Shown here piece after piece: positions 8,000 through 16,408 of a stretch of DNA of 45,276 nucleotides. A program made the position numbers and the translations under genes. The notes under the pieces were generated by a model. That model ran no database searches. It had not been told where the DNA came from and worked only from the letters and a program-made list of their open reading frames with translations. How positions within the stretch are numbered: position 1 is the first letter of the stretch; the number at the start of each line of letters is the position of its first letter. The DNA is taken from positions 1 through 45,276 of the forward strand of contig NZ_WBKT01000034.1 of assembly GCF_008868175.1 (NCBI RefSeq). Reading direction: 5' to 3'. Source of the stretch: Micromonospora sp. AMSO31t. Its GTDB lineage: Bacteria; Actinomycetota; Actinomycetes; Mycobacteriales; Micromonosporaceae.

Positions 8000-9688
8000 A
8001 TGGACCTTCCGACCGTCGACCTGCCGGCCCTGCCGAGGCTGCTCGCCGCGCCCGCGCCGGGCTGGGTCGAGACCACCGACGTGATCGTCGTCGGCTCCGG
8101 GGTCGCCGGGCTGACCGCCGCGCTGCACCTGCGCGAGGCCGGCCTGCACGTCACCGTGGTCACCAAGGTCAACATCGACGAGGGTTCGACCCGGTGGGCG
8201 CAGGGCGGCATCGCGGCCGTGCTCGACCCGGCGGACACGCCGGCGGCGCACGCGTACGACACCGAGGTGGCCGGCGTCGGCCTCTGCGACCCGGCGGCGG
8301 TCCGGGTGCTGGTCGAGGAGGGCCCGACCCGGCTGCGCGAGCTGATGCGGATCGGGGCGGAGTTCGACCGCAACCCGGACGGCTCCCTCATGCTCACCCG
8401 CGAGGGCGGCCACCGGGCCGACCGGATCGTGCACGCCGGCGGCGACGCCACCGGGGCCGAGGTGCAGCGGGCGCTGCACGCCGCGGTGCGCCGCGACCCG
8501 TGGATCCGGCTGGTCGAGCACGCCCTGGTGCTGGACCTGTTGCGCGCCCCCGGTGACGGGCCGGACGGGCTCGGCCGGGCCTGCGGGATCACCCTGCACG
8601 TGCTCGGTGAGGGCAGCGAGGACGGCGTGGGGGCCATCCTGGGCCGGGCCGTGGTGCTGGCCACCGGCGGGATGGGGCAGATCTTCGCGGCCACCACCAA
8701 CCCGGCCGTCTCCACCGGCGACGGCGTGGCGCTCGCGCTGCGGGCCGGCGCGGCGGTCACCGACCTGGAGTTCGTGCAGTTCCACCCGACCGCGCTGATC
8801 GTGCCGGCCGGTGAGCCCGGCGCGGGCCTCGCCCAGCAGCCGCTGGTCTCCGAGGCGTTGCGCGGCGAGGGCGCCCACCTGGTCGACGGCGACGGCAAGC
8901 GGTTCATGGTGGGCCAGCACGAGATGGCCGAGTTGGCGCCCCGCGACGTGGTGGCCAAGGGCATCCACCGGGTGCTGCTGGCCACCGGCGCGGACCACGT
9001 CTGGCTGGACGCCCGTCACCTCGGCGGCGACTTCCTGGCCCGGCGTTTCCCGACCATCGTGGCCTCCTGCCTGGCCATCGGGGTGAACCCGGCCGCCGAC
9101 CTGATCCCGGTCGCCCCGGCCGCCCACTACGCCTCCGGCGGCGTCCGGACCGACCTGCGCGGCCACACCTCGATTCCCGGCCTGTACGCCTGCGGCGAGG
9201 TCGCCTGCACCGGTGTGCACGGCGCCAACCGGCTGGCCAGCAACTCGCTGCTGGAGGGGTTGGTCTTCTCCCGCCGGATCGCCGAGGACATCGCCGCCGG
9301 GCTGCCCGAGCAGGCGAAACCGGCCGAGGTCGGCGCCTGGGTGGGCGGCCAGGGCTGGCTGGTGCCGGCGGGGGCCACGCACACCCTGCAGCGGGCCATG
9401 ACCCGGGGCGCGGGCGTGCTGCGGTCGGCGCCGACGCTCGCCGGGACCGCGGCCACCCTCACCGAGCTGGGCCAGGCCCGGGGTGTGCCGCGCACCGCCG
9501 ACTGGGAGGCGACGAACCTGCTCACCGTGGCGTCGACGCTGGTCGCCGCCGCGTACGCCCGCCGGGAGACCCGGGGCTGCCACTGGCGGGAGGACTTCCC
9601 GACGGCCGACGAGCGGTGGCGCGGCCACCTCGTGGCGGGAATCGGAATCGAGGGCTTGTTGACCGAGCGCTGGGAGGAACAGCAGTGA
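8000..9688 (+). CDS. nadB: L-aspartate oxidase
   Basis: FAD enzyme that oxidises aspartate to iminoaspartate, the first step of de novo NAD synthesis. The protein has 562 residues. It shows the FAD-binding VIVVGSGVAGLTAALHL, STRWAQGGIAAV, the substrate loop EGGHRADRIVHAGGDATG, FHPTAL, SEALRGEGA, and the C-terminal flavin motif GLYACGEVACTGVHGANR followed by LASNSLLEGLVF. The start is uncertain: ATG 8000 is chosen, but an in-frame TTG at 7988 cannot be excluded and no good Shine-Dalgarno sequence precedes either. nadC follows through a mini-ORF relay. nadA (quinolinate synthase) is not in the window, unlike the common nadA-nadB-nadC order. Confidence 0.96.
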   Translation: MDLPTVDLPALPRLLAAPAPGWVETTDVIVVGSGVAGLTAALHLREAGLHVTVVTKVNIDEGSTRWAQGGIAAVLDPADTPAAHAYDTEVAGVGLCDPAAVRVLVEEGPTRLRELMRIGAEFDRNPDGSLMLTREGGHRADRIVHAGGDATGAEVQRALHAAVRRDPWIRLVEHALVLDLLRAPGDGPDGLGRACGITLHVLGEGSEDGVGAILGRAVVLATGGMGQIFAATTNPAVSTGDGVALALRAGAAVTDLEFVQFHPTALIVPAGEPGAGLAQQPLVSEALRGEGAHLVDGDGKRFMVGQHEMAELAPRDVVAKGIHRVLLATGADHVWLDARHLGGDFLARRFPTIVASCLAIGVNPAADLIPVAPAAHYASGGVRTDLRGHTSIPGLYACGEVACTGVHGANRLASNSLLEGLVFSRRIAEDIAAGLPEQAKPAEVGAWVGGQGWLVPAGATHTLQRAMTRGAGVLRSAPTLAGTAATLTELGQARGVPRTADWEATNLLTVASTLVAAAYARRETRGCHWREDFPTADERWRGHLVAGIGIEGLLTERWEEQQ

Positions 9689-9747
9689 GCGCGAGGAGTG
9701 AGCCGGTCCTGCGAGCCCCGCAGTCGCGAACGAAGGAGGCACAGTGA
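9685..9747 (+). repeat. Mini-ORF repeat linking nadB and nadC
   Basis: The element begins with GTG overlapping the nadB stop (GTGA) and encodes a 20-residue peptide starting VSARSEPVLRAPQSRTK. Its TGA at 9745-9747 overlaps the nadC GTG at 9744 (again GTGA). The 3' end of the repeat supplies the nadC Shine-Dalgarno sequence GAAGGAGG (9732-9739). A small hairpin CTGCG-AGCCC-CGCAG lies at 9709-9723. The same sequence recurs at 28930-29112 and, on the other strand, at 44654-44716. Whether the peptide is made or only serves to keep ribosomes moving is unknown. Confidence 0.85.
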
Positions 9748-10640
9748 GGGAGTCGACGGAGCGGGCGCTGCGGGCCGGTGGCCTGGACCCGGAGCAGGTC
9801 CGGCGGGTGATCGTCGACGCGCTCACCGAGGATCTGGGCCCGGACTTCCTCGACGTGACGAGCGTCGCCACCATCCCGGACGCGCAGAACGACACCGCCG
9901 ACCTGGTCGCCCGCGCCGACGGCGTGGTGGCCGGGCTGCCGGTGGCCGCGGCCGTGTTCGAGCTGGTGGGCGAGGTGACCGGGGCGGACCGTACCGTCGA
10001 GGTGTCGCTGGTGGCCCACGACGGGCAGCGGGTGGCGCGCGGCGATGTGCTGGCCACGGTGACCGGCCCCACCCGGCTGCTGCTCACCGCCGAGCGGACG
10101 GCGCTGAACCTGCTCTCCCGGATGTCCGGGGTGGCCACCCACACCCGGGCCTGGGCCGACGCGCTGGCCGGCACCAAGGCGACCGTGCTCGACACCCGCA
10201 AGACCACTCCGGGCCTGCGCGCCCTGGAGAAGTACGCGGTCCGCGCGGGCGGCGGCACCAACAAGCGGATGGGTCTGCACGACGTCGCCATGATCAAGGA
10301 CAACCACAAGGTCGGCGCGGGCGGGATCGGCGCCGCCTTCCGCCGGGTCCGGGAGGCGTTCCCGGAGGTGCCGGTGCAGGTGGAGGTGGACACCCTGGCT
10401 GAGGCGGTGGAGGCCGTCGAGGCCGGCGCCGCCTTCCTGCTGCTGGACAACATGACCCCGGCGCAGCTGCGCGAGGTGGTGGCCGCGGTGGGCGACCGGG
10501 CGGAGCTGGAGGCGACCGGCGGGCTCACCCTGCCGGTGGCCGCCGAGTACGGGGCGACGGGCGTCGACTTCCTCTCGGTCGGCGCGCTGACCCACTCCTC
10601 GCCGATCCTGGACATCGCGCTGGACCTGCGGGAGGAGTGA
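9744..10640 (+). CDS. nadC: Nicotinate-nucleotide pyrophosphorylase (quinolinate phosphoribosyltransferase)
   Basis: NadC converts quinolinate and PRPP to nicotinate mononucleotide, CO2 and pyrophosphate. The 298-residue protein has the family blocks RTALNLLSRMSGVAT, the substrate-binding LDTRKTTPGLR, then KYAVRAGGGTNKRMGLHD and IKDNH. The C-terminal barrel has EVEVDTLAE-type and SVGALTHSSP motifs. The GTG start at 9744 overlaps the mini-ORF stop and has GAAGGAGG 4 nt upstream. The gene is convergent with the next one; the stops are 3 bp apart. Confidence 0.96.
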   Translation: MRESTERALRAGGLDPEQVRRVIVDALTEDLGPDFLDVTSVATIPDAQNDTADLVARADGVVAGLPVAAAVFELVGEVTGADRTVEVSLVAHDGQRVARGDVLATVTGPTRLLLTAERTALNLLSRMSGVATHTRAWADALAGTKATVLDTRKTTPGLRALEKYAVRAGGGTNKRMGLHDVAMIKDNHKVGAGGIGAAFRRVREAFPEVPVQVEVDTLAEAVEAVEAGAAFLLLDNMTPAQLREVVAAVGDRAELEATGGLTLPVAAEYGATGVDFLSVGALTHSSPILDIALDLREE

Positions 10641-10643
10641 CGG

Positions 10644-11747
10644 TCAGCTCAGCCGGGCGGTGAGCGCGGTGGCCGGCACCAGGTTGAAGATGACCTGACT
10701 CTCGGTGTCGTCCCGGGCGTCCAGCCCGTACTTCGCGCGGAAGAGCTGGAGTGCGCGGTGGTAGATCTCGGCCTCCAGCTCGTCGGCCTCGGCGAGGGCG
10801 AACGCCTGCCCGGCCGCCTCCGGCCGGTTCAGCAGCACCACACTCAGCCCGGCCAGCCCGTGCCGGGCGACGTTGCGGACGAGGTCGCCGCCGGCGATGT
10901 ACCAGGTGCCGTCCAGCCGGACGTAGCGGGCGTCGCAGGACTCCAGCTCGGTGTCGCCGCGGCGGAGGCAGACGTTGAGCGTCAGGCAGGCGTCGAGGTC
11001 GCGTACGGGGGCCGTCTCCCACAGCTCGCTGAACCGGTCGTCGACGAACTCGCCGAGCGGGGTGGAGACGAACGCCTCCAACTGCTGGGCGTCGAAGGTC
11101 TTGCCGTGCACGGGGAAGAACGAGATGAACGCCTTGTCGTCCCAGCGGTACATCTGGACCGAGGGGGCGGTGGCGTAGATCCGTACCCGGAGGCGTGAGC
11201 GGGCGGCCGGCGCGAGCTGCTGCTGCAGGCGACCGAAATGGTAGAGGTTGTTCATGATGGCGACGGCGGTGTCGGCGCGGCGCAGCTCCTCGGCGCGTAG
11301 CCGGACGGCGGGGGAGTCCGGGTCGAGCAGCAGCACCTTGACCGTGGCGCCGTTGGCCAGGGCGAAGCGCAGCGCGGCGAGGAACCGGGTGGTGTACGGC
11401 CCCTCCAGCATGCTGGTGAAGGTTTCCAGGATGGCGACCACCTCGCGGGACTGCGCCACCCGCTGGATCAGCGCGTCCCGGTCCAGCCGCGGGTGCTCGA
11501 TGATGGTGGCGGTCCTGAGCTCCCGGAAGAGCGGGTTGAGCACCAGATAGGTCAGGAGCGTCATAATCAGGGCGGCGCCGACGTTGAGGTAGAGGTCGCC
11601 GCGGAAGGTCTGCCCGTGGCGTTGCCACGACTGCCCGGCCTGGACGATCATCCACAGCGCCCCACCGGCCAGCACCGCGAGCACCAGCACGTGCCGGCGA
11701 CGGCGCAGCAGGGCGCTGCGCCCCCGGACCCACCACGTCCTCGACAT
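10644..11747 (-). CDS. Membrane-anchored protein of unknown function, possibly PLD-like fold
   Basis: Protein of 367 residues. A basic N-terminus is followed by two transmembrane helices (about residues 19-36 and 53-72) and a cytoplasmic domain of about 290 residues. The start of that domain (VAILETFTSMLEGPYTTRF, then ANGATVKVLLLDPDSPAVR) resembles nucleotide/phospholipid-handling PLD-like or DUF5919-type proteins. I do not see a clear HxK...D catalytic motif, so activity is doubtful. ATG 11747 is preceded by GGGGAGCGG and is preferred over a longer frame reaching 11843. It is transcribed away from coaX. Confidence 0.7.
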   Translation of the reverse strand: MSRTWWVRGRSALLRRRRHVLVLAVLAGGALWMIVQAGQSWQRHGQTFRGDLYLNVGAALIMTLLTYLVLNPLFRELRTATIIEHPRLDRDALIQRVAQSREVVAILETFTSMLEGPYTTRFLAALRFALANGATVKVLLLDPDSPAVRLRAEELRRADTAVAIMNNLYHFGRLQQQLAPAARSRLRVRIYATAPSVQMYRWDDKAFISFFPVHGKTFDAQQLEAFVSTPLGEFVDDRFSELWETAPVRDLDACLTLNVCLRRGDTELESCDARYVRLDGTWYIAGGDLVRNVARHGLAGLSVVLLNRPEAAGQAFALAEADELEAEIYHRALQLFRAKYGLDARDDTESQVIFNLVPATALTARLS

Positions 11748-11853
11748 GTCCGCTCCCCGTCCGGCCGTGCCGTGGATAGAACCATGTTCATGCCGCGATG
11801 TGTTCAGGATACGGTTCGGCCGCCGCTGCGCGCCCGCCCGCACGGCGGTTGTC

Positions 11854-11859
11854 TAGGCT
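11854..11859 (+). promoter_or_regulatory. Leaderless -10 of coaX
   Basis: TAGGCT lies exactly 6 nt before the GTG start and no ribosome binding site is present. Confidence 0.55.
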
Positions 11860-11865
11860 GCGATC

Positions 11866-12624
11866 GTGCTGCTCTGCATCGACATCGGGAACACCAACAC
11901 CGTGCTGGCGACCTTCGACGGCGACAAGCTGGTGCACAACTGGCGGATCAAGACCGACGCCCGGTCCACCGCGGACGAGCTGGGGCTCATGTTCCGCGGG
12001 TTGCTGGCCGGTGACGCCGTGGAGATCACCGGGGTGGCCGCCTGCTCGACCGTGCCGGCCGCGCTGCGCTCGCTGCGCACCATGCTGGCCCGCTACTACG
12101 CCGACCTGCCCAGCGTGATCGTCGAGCCCGGCGTGCGCACCGGCGTGCAGCTCGCCATCGACAACCCCAAGGAGGTCGGCGCGGACCGGGTGGTCAACAC
12201 CCTGGCCGCGTACACCCTCTACGGCGGGCCGTCGATCGTGGTGGACTTCGGCACCACCACCAACTTCGACGTGATCAGTGGCCGGGGTGAGTTCCTCGGC
12301 GGCGCCTTCGCGCCGGGCATCGAGATCTCCTTCGACGCGCTCGCGGCCCGCGCCGCCCAGCTCCGGAAGGTGGAGGCCACCCGGCCCCGCTCGGTGATCG
12401 GCAAGAACACCGTCGAGTGCCTCCAGGCCGGCCTCTACTTCGGCTTCGCCGGCCAGGTGGACCGGATCGTCGAGCGGATGACCGAGGAGCTGGGCGAGGT
12501 GAAGGCCGTGATCGCCACCGGCGGCCTGGCCTCGCTGGTGCTCAGCGAGTGCCGCACCATCACCCACCACGAGCCGATGATCACCCTGATCGGCCTGCGG
12601 ATGGTCTACGAGCGCAACCTCTGA
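11866..12624 (+). CDS. coaX: Type III pantothenate kinase
   Basis: CoaX phosphorylates pantothenate, the first committed step of CoA synthesis. It continues the pathway begun by the panC-panD genes 5 kb upstream. The 252-residue protein starts with the ASKHA phosphate-binding motif MLLCIDIGNTNT and has KEVGADRVVNTLAAY, the second phosphate motif VVDFGTTTNFD, and GGAFAPGIEIS. The adenosine region IATGGLA is also present. The GTG start is fixed by the -10 element 6 nt upstream. In mycobacteria coaX also lies between panD and lysS; here nadB/nadC and two methyltransferases are inserted around it. Confidence 0.95.
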   Translation: MLLCIDIGNTNTVLATFDGDKLVHNWRIKTDARSTADELGLMFRGLLAGDAVEITGVAACSTVPAALRSLRTMLARYYADLPSVIVEPGVRTGVQLAIDNPKEVGADRVVNTLAAYTLYGGPSIVVDFGTTTNFDVISGRGEFLGGAFAPGIEISFDALAARAAQLRKVEATRPRSVIGKNTVECLQAGLYFGFAGQVDRIVERMTEELGEVKAVIATGGLASLVLSECRTITHHEPMITLIGLRMVYERNL

Positions 12625-12627
12625 GCC

Positions 12628-13368
12628 TCAGCGGTGGCGGGAGCGGAGGACCAGGGTGCGGTAGGGCAGCTCGACCGTCGCGCGGCCGGCCAGGTCGGGG
12701 TGCGTGGCGAAGAGTTCGCGCAGCTCACGGTCGATCCGTGCCCGCTCGTCCGGCGCCGCGGTCAGCCAGTACGAGCGGGTGTGCAGCATGCCGACCACCT
12801 CGTCCGGGGTGAGCGTGGTCGCGTGGGCGAACTCGCCCAGCTCGACCGGCTCGAAGGCGGGGCCGAAGTCGGCGTACTTCTCGGTCACGTCGCCGGCGTT
12901 GTCGCCGAGGTGGGCGATCCGGGTCAGCTCCGCCACCCAGGCCACCCGCTCGTCCCGGACGTTCCAGAGCGGCGCGAACGTGCCGCCCGGCCGCAGCACC
13001 CGGGCGATCTCGGCGTGCGCCGGCTCCCGGTCGAACCAGTGGTAGGCCTGACCCACCACCACCGCGTCGGCCGACCCGTCGGGCAGCGGCACCGACTCGG
13101 CGCTGCCGGCCCGCGCCGTCGTGCCCGGGGTGGCGGCCGCGAGCTGCGCCCGCATCCCCGGATCCGGCTCCACGGGTACGACCTCAAGGCCCAGCGCGAG
13201 CACCCCGCGGGTGAGGATGCCGGTGCCCGCGCCGAGGTCCACCACCCGGGCCGGGGCGGCCAGCCCGTCCAGCGCCCAGCGCAGCGCCGGTTCGGGATAG
13301 CGGGGGCGGAACCGGTCGTACTCGGCGGCGGCGGCGCCGAAGGAAAGTGCCGGGATGACGTCGACCAT
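12628..13368 (-). CDS. Class I SAM-dependent methyltransferase (tandem paralogue 1)
   Basis: Protein of 246 residues. SAM-binding motif VVDLGAGTGILTRG is near residues 42-55, the acidic loop VPVEPDPGMR follows, and GQAYHWFDREPAHAEIARVL is the post-motif region common to the methyltransferase_11 family. Substrate unknown. It is the same length as, and clearly homologous along its whole length to, the next gene; a recent tandem duplication is the simplest explanation. Convergent with coaX, stops 3 bp apart. It has its own leaderless promoter. Confidence 0.85.
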   Translation of the reverse strand: MVDVIPALSFGAAAAEYDRFRPRYPEPALRWALDGLAAPARVVDLGAGTGILTRGVLALGLEVVPVEPDPGMRAQLAAATPGTTARAGSAESVPLPDGSADAVVVGQAYHWFDREPAHAEIARVLRPGGTFAPLWNVRDERVAWVAELTRIAHLGDNAGDVTEKYADFGPAFEPVELGEFAHATTLTPDEVVGMLHTRSYWLTAAPDERARIDRELRELFATHPDLAGRATVELPYRTLVLRSRHR

Positions 13369-13374
13369 GAGGTG

Positions 13375-13380
13375 AGGCTA
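13375..13380 (-). promoter_or_regulatory. Leaderless -10 of methyltransferase paralogue 1
   Basis: On the minus strand TAGCCT lies 6 nt before the ATG at 13368. Confidence 0.5.
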
Positions 13381-13405
13381 GTGCGGCGGCCGGCCGCGCG
13401 GGGGG

Positions 13406-14146
13406 TCAGCTACGGCGCGTGCGGGCGACGAGCGTGCGGTAGGGCAGGTTGATCGTGTCCCGGCCGGCCAGGTCCGGGTGGCCGGCGAGGAGGTCCCGCA
13501 GCTCCGCGTCGACCTCACGGCGGCGCTCCGGTCCGGCGGTCAGGTAGTGCGAGCGGGTGCGCACCATGCCGAGCAGCTCGTCCGGTGTCAGTGTGGTGGC
13601 GTGGTCGAACTCGGCCCACCCGGGCGCCGCGAACCGGGTACCGAAGCCGGTCACGGTCTCGCGCAGGTGGTCGACGGTGTCGCCGATCTCGGCGATCCGG
13701 TTCAGCTCGGTCACCCAGCCGACCCGGTCGTCCCGGAGGTTCCACACCGCCGCGAAGATCCCGCCGGCCCGCAGCACCCGGGCGATCTCCGGGTGCGCCC
13801 GCTCCCGGTCGAACCAGTGGTACGCCTGGCCGACCAGCACGGCGTCCGCGTACCCGTCGGGCAGCGGGACCGACTCGGCGCTGCCCTCCCGGGCGGCGAC
13901 GCCCGGCGTGGCGGCCTCGAACTGGGCGCGCATCGCCGGATCGGGCTCCACGGCGGTCACCTCGTGCCCGAGGGCGAGCAGGCCGCGGCTGACGATCCCG
14001 GTGCCGGCGCCCAGGTCGACGGTGCGGGCCGGCGGGGTGAGGTCGTCGAGCGCCCAGCGCAGCGCGGCCTCGGGATAGCGGGGCCGGTAGCGGTCGTAGT
14101 CGGCGGCGGCCGTGCCGAACGAGAGGGCCTCAGTGGGGTCGGTCAT
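13406..14146 (-). CDS. Class I SAM-dependent methyltransferase (tandem paralogue 2)
   Basis: Also 246 residues, with TVDLGAGTGIVSRG, TAVEPDPAMR and GQAYHWFDRERAHPEIARVL aligning without gaps to paralogue 1. The two share long identical stretches (for example RPRYPE, LRWALD and GSAESVPLPDG). Substrate unknown. ATG 14146 is chosen because of a TAACCT -10 seven nt upstream and because it matches the paralogue's N-terminus; the frame is open much further upstream, antisense to lysS. The 37-bp gap to paralogue 1 contains the latter's promoter, so the copies can be transcribed separately. Confidence 0.85.
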   Translation of the reverse strand: MTDPTEALSFGTAAADYDRYRPRYPEAALRWALDDLTPPARTVDLGAGTGIVSRGLLALGHEVTAVEPDPAMRAQFEAATPGVAAREGSAESVPLPDGYADAVLVGQAYHWFDRERAHPEIARVLRAGGIFAAVWNLRDDRVGWVTELNRIAEIGDTVDHLRETVTGFGTRFAAPGWAEFDHATTLTPDELLGMVRTRSHYLTAGPERRREVDAELRDLLAGHPDLAGRDTINLPYRTLVARTRRS

Positions 14147-14153
14147 GGCGGGC

Positions 14154-14159
14154 AGGTTA
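14154..14159 (-). promoter_or_regulatory. Leaderless -10 of methyltransferase paralogue 2
   Basis: On the minus strand TAACCT lies 7 nt before the ATG at 14146. Confidence 0.45.
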
Positions 14160-14237
14160 TCCCGTAACGACCCGGCAGCCCCTTGAGTACGCTCGGGGCC
14201 TGACCCCGCCCGAATTCTCCGTCTGAGGAAGCGTGCC

Positions 14238-15746
14238 GTGACCGAGCAGAACGCCCTGCCAGTAGACCCCGCCGACGACCTTCCGGAGCAGATGAAGGTC
14301 CGCCGGGAGAAGCGGGACCGGATGCTCGCCGAGGGCGTCGAGGCGTACCCGGTCGGCTTCCCGCGGACCAGCACCCTGGCGAAGATCCGCGAGCGGTACG
14401 CCGAGCTGCCCACCGACACGGCCACCGGCGACCGGGTCTCGGTCACCGGCCGGGTGATCTTCGTGCGCAACACCGGCAAGCTCTGCTTCGCCACCCTCCG
14501 GGACGGCGACGGCACCGAACTCCAGGCGATGCTCTCCCTGGACCGGGTCGGCGCCGAGCGGCTGGACGACTGGAAGCGCCTGGTCGACCTGGGCGACCAC
14601 GTGGGGGTGACCGGTGAGGTGATCACCAGCCGGCGCGGCGAACTGTCGGTGCTCGTCGAGGAGTGGGCGGTGACGGCGAAGGCCCTGCGCCCGCTGCCGG
14701 TGGCGCACAAGCCGCTCAGCGAGGAGGCCCGGGTCCGCCAGCGCTACGTGGACCTCGTGGTCCGCCCGCAGGCCCGGCAGATGGTCCGCACCCGGGCCGC
14801 CGCGGTGCGCAGCCTCCGGGACACCCTGCACGGGCAGGACTTCGTCGAGGTCGAGACGCCGATGCTCCAGTTGCTGCACGGCGGCGCGGCGGCCCGCCCA
14901 TTCGTGACCCACAGCAATGCGTTGAACACCGATCTGTATCTGCGAATCGCGCCGGAACTGTTTCTGAAGCGCGCGGTCGTCGGTGGCGTCGACCGGGTCT
15001 TCGAGATCAACCGCAACTTCCGGAATGAGGGCATCGACTCCTCGCACTCGCCGGAGTTCGCGATGCTCGAGGCCTACCAGGCGTACGGCGACTACAACAC
15101 CATGGCCGAGCTGACCCGGAATCTCGTGCAGCAGGCCGCTCTCGCGGTCGCCGGCTCGACGGTGGTCACCCACGCCGACGGCCGCGAGTTCGATCTGGGC
15201 GGCGAGTGGCGCTCGGTGTCGCTGTTCGGTGTTCTTTCCGAAGCGCTCGGTGAGGAGGTCACCGTCCGCACCGAAAGGTCCCGCCTGGTCGAGTACGCGG
15301 ACAAGGTCGGCCTCTCCGTCGACCCGAAGTGGGGCCCGGGCAAGCTGGCCGAGGAGTTGTTCGAGGAGTTGGTGGTCCCGTCGCTCCGGGCGCCCACCTT
15401 CGTCCGCGACTACCCGGAGGAGACCAGCCCGCTGACCCGGGCCCACCGCACCGAGCCGGGCCTGGCCGAGAAGTGGGACCTCTACGTGCTCGGTTTCGAG
15501 CTGGGGACCGCGTACTCGGAGCTGGTGGACCCGGTGGTGCAGCGGGAGCGGCTGGTGGCCCAGGCGCAGCTCGCGGCGCGGGGCGACGACGAGGCCATGC
15601 GGCTGGACGAGGACTTTCTCCGGGCGATGGAGTACGGAATGCCGCCGGCCGGTGGTATGGGAATGGGAATCGACCGGCTCCTGATGGCGCTGACCGGCCT
15701 GGGAATTCGGGAAACCATCCTGTTCCCGTTGGTCCGGCCCGAGTAG
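14238..15746 (+). CDS. lysS: Lysyl-tRNA synthetase, class II
   Basis: Charges tRNA(Lys). The 502-residue protein has an N-terminal OB-fold anticodon-binding domain (about residues 60-150: [20 protein letters not shown]). The class II core follows: motif 1 around VRQRYVDL, motif 2 [11 protein letters not shown] (about 255) and motif 3 [11 protein letters not shown] (about 474). The loop [10 protein letters not shown] is the usual actinobacterial form. The start is GTG 14238, with GAGGA about 10 nt upstream; a TACGCT -10-like sequence lies some 45 nt upstream. lsr2 and clpC follow on the same strand, as in mycobacteria. Confidence 0.97.
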   Translation: MTEQNALPVDPADDLPEQMKVRREKRDRMLAEGVEAYPVGFPRTSTLAKIRERYAELPTDTATGDRVSVTGRVIFVRNTGKLCFATLRDGDGTELQAMLSLDRVGAERLDDWKRLVDLGDHVGVTGEVITSRRGELSVLVEEWAVTAKALRPLPVAHKPLSEEARVRQRYVDLVVRPQARQMVRTRAAAVRSLRDTLHGQDFVEVETPMLQLLHGGAAARPFVTHSNALNTDLYLRIAPELFLKRAVVGGVDRVFEINRNFRNEGIDSSHSPEFAMLEAYQAYGDYNTMAELTRNLVQQAALAVAGSTVVTHADGREFDLGGEWRSVSLFGVLSEALGEEVTVRTERSRLVEYADKVGLSVDPKWGPGKLAEELFEELVVPSLRAPTFVRDYPEETSPLTRAHRTEPGLAEKWDLYVLGFELGTAYSELVDPVVQRERLVAQAQLAARGDDEAMRLDEDFLRAMEYGMPPAGGMGMGIDRLLMALTGLGIRETILFPLVRPE

Positions 15747-15780
15747 CACACGAGCTTCTCCGGGTCGTTACCGCGTCCTA

Positions 15781-15811
15781 TTGACGGAGCGAGCGGCGGG
15801 CGGGCTATTGT
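15781..15811 (+). promoter_or_regulatory. Promoter of lsr2
   Basis: TTGACG (15781-15786) and TATTGT (15806-15811) are separated by 19 bp in an AT-richer gap. The downstream leader of about 45 nt contains a small hairpin, GCAGG-N7-CCTGC, and the GAAAGGAA ribosome binding site. Confidence 0.55.
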
Positions 15812-15858
15812 GCTTCTGTATTGCAGGAGCACAACCCTGCTCGAAAGGAATGTGGGAC

Positions 15859-16209
15859 GTGGCCAAGCAGATCATTCACAAGCTGGTCGATGACCTGGAC
15901 GGCGGGGACGCTGACGAGACCGTCAAGTTCGCGCTCGACGGTGTGCAGTACGAGATCGACCTCTCCGCTTCCAACGCTGAAAAATTGCGCGACGTATTCG
16001 CGCAGTACATCGCGCACGGCACGAAGGTCGGCCGCGGCGGGGTGGTCGTGGGTGGCCGGGCCGCCCGGGGACGTGGCGGCGCGACCGCCGACCGCGAGCA
16101 GAACAAGGCGATCCGGGCGTGGGCCAAGAAGGCCGGCAAGGACATCTCCGACCGGGGGCGCATCCCGCAGGAGATCGTGGACGAGTACCACGCGAAGGCG
16201 GGGCACTGA
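15859..16209 (+). CDS. lsr2: Lsr2 nucleoid-associated xenogeneic silencer
   Basis: H-NS-like protein that binds AT-rich DNA and silences foreign genes. The 116-residue protein has the N-terminal dimerisation domain MAKQIIHKLVDDLDGG...YEIDLS and a glycine/arginine linker. The C-terminal DNA-binding domain carries the minor-groove hook R99-G100-R101 in SDRGRIPQEIVDEYHA. GTG 15859 is chosen because the family starts MAKQ and GAAAGGAA is 9 nt upstream; an ATG three codons earlier is too close to that site. It lies between lysS and clpC as in mycobacteria. Confidence 0.96.
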   Translation: MAKQIIHKLVDDLDGGDADETVKFALDGVQYEIDLSASNAEKLRDVFAQYIAHGTKVGRGGVVVGGRAARGRGGATADREQNKAIRAWAKKAGKDISDRGRIPQEIVDEYHAKAGH

Positions 16210-16237
16210 CCCCGACGACCCCCGCAGCGGGCGACAC

Positions 16238-16272
16238 GACGCCGGACCGGAGTGCCTCTCCGGGCCGGCGTC
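16238..16272 (+). terminator. Terminator of lsr2
   Basis: Two nested stems, GACGCCGG/CCGGCGTC outside and CCGGAG/CTCCGG inside, with a TGCCT loop. Only weak T content follows. Confidence 0.65.
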
Positions 16273-16365
16273 GCCGTTTCCGCCCGCCTGCGCCGTCTGT
16301 CCGGTCCCATGCCGGGCGGGTGCGCGGCGTCGCCGGGCGCGGGAAGAAACCGGCGTCCCGCGCCG

Positions 16366-16408
16366 TTGTCCACAGGCGGTGGAGATTCTGTCCACAGGTT
16401 GTGGAAGA
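16366..16408. promoter_or_regulatory. Cluster of DnaA-box-like sequences
   Basis: TTGTCCACA (16366-16374) is the perfect high-G+C actinobacterial DnaA box, and CTGTCCACA (16388-16396) differs by one base. A weaker inverted site TGTGGAAGA lies at 16400-16408 and forms CCACA-GGT-TGTGG with the second box. Confidence 0.5.

Noticed and set aside
5395..8985. Open frame of about 1,200 codons on the minus strand opposite panC, panD and nadB
   Set aside because: It is a mirror of high-GC3 genes on the plus strand. Its composition is unlike a protein, and panC, panD and nadB are certain.
16366..16408. Replication origin
   Set aside because: Only two good DnaA boxes, no AT-rich unwinding element and no dnaA/dnaN neighbours.
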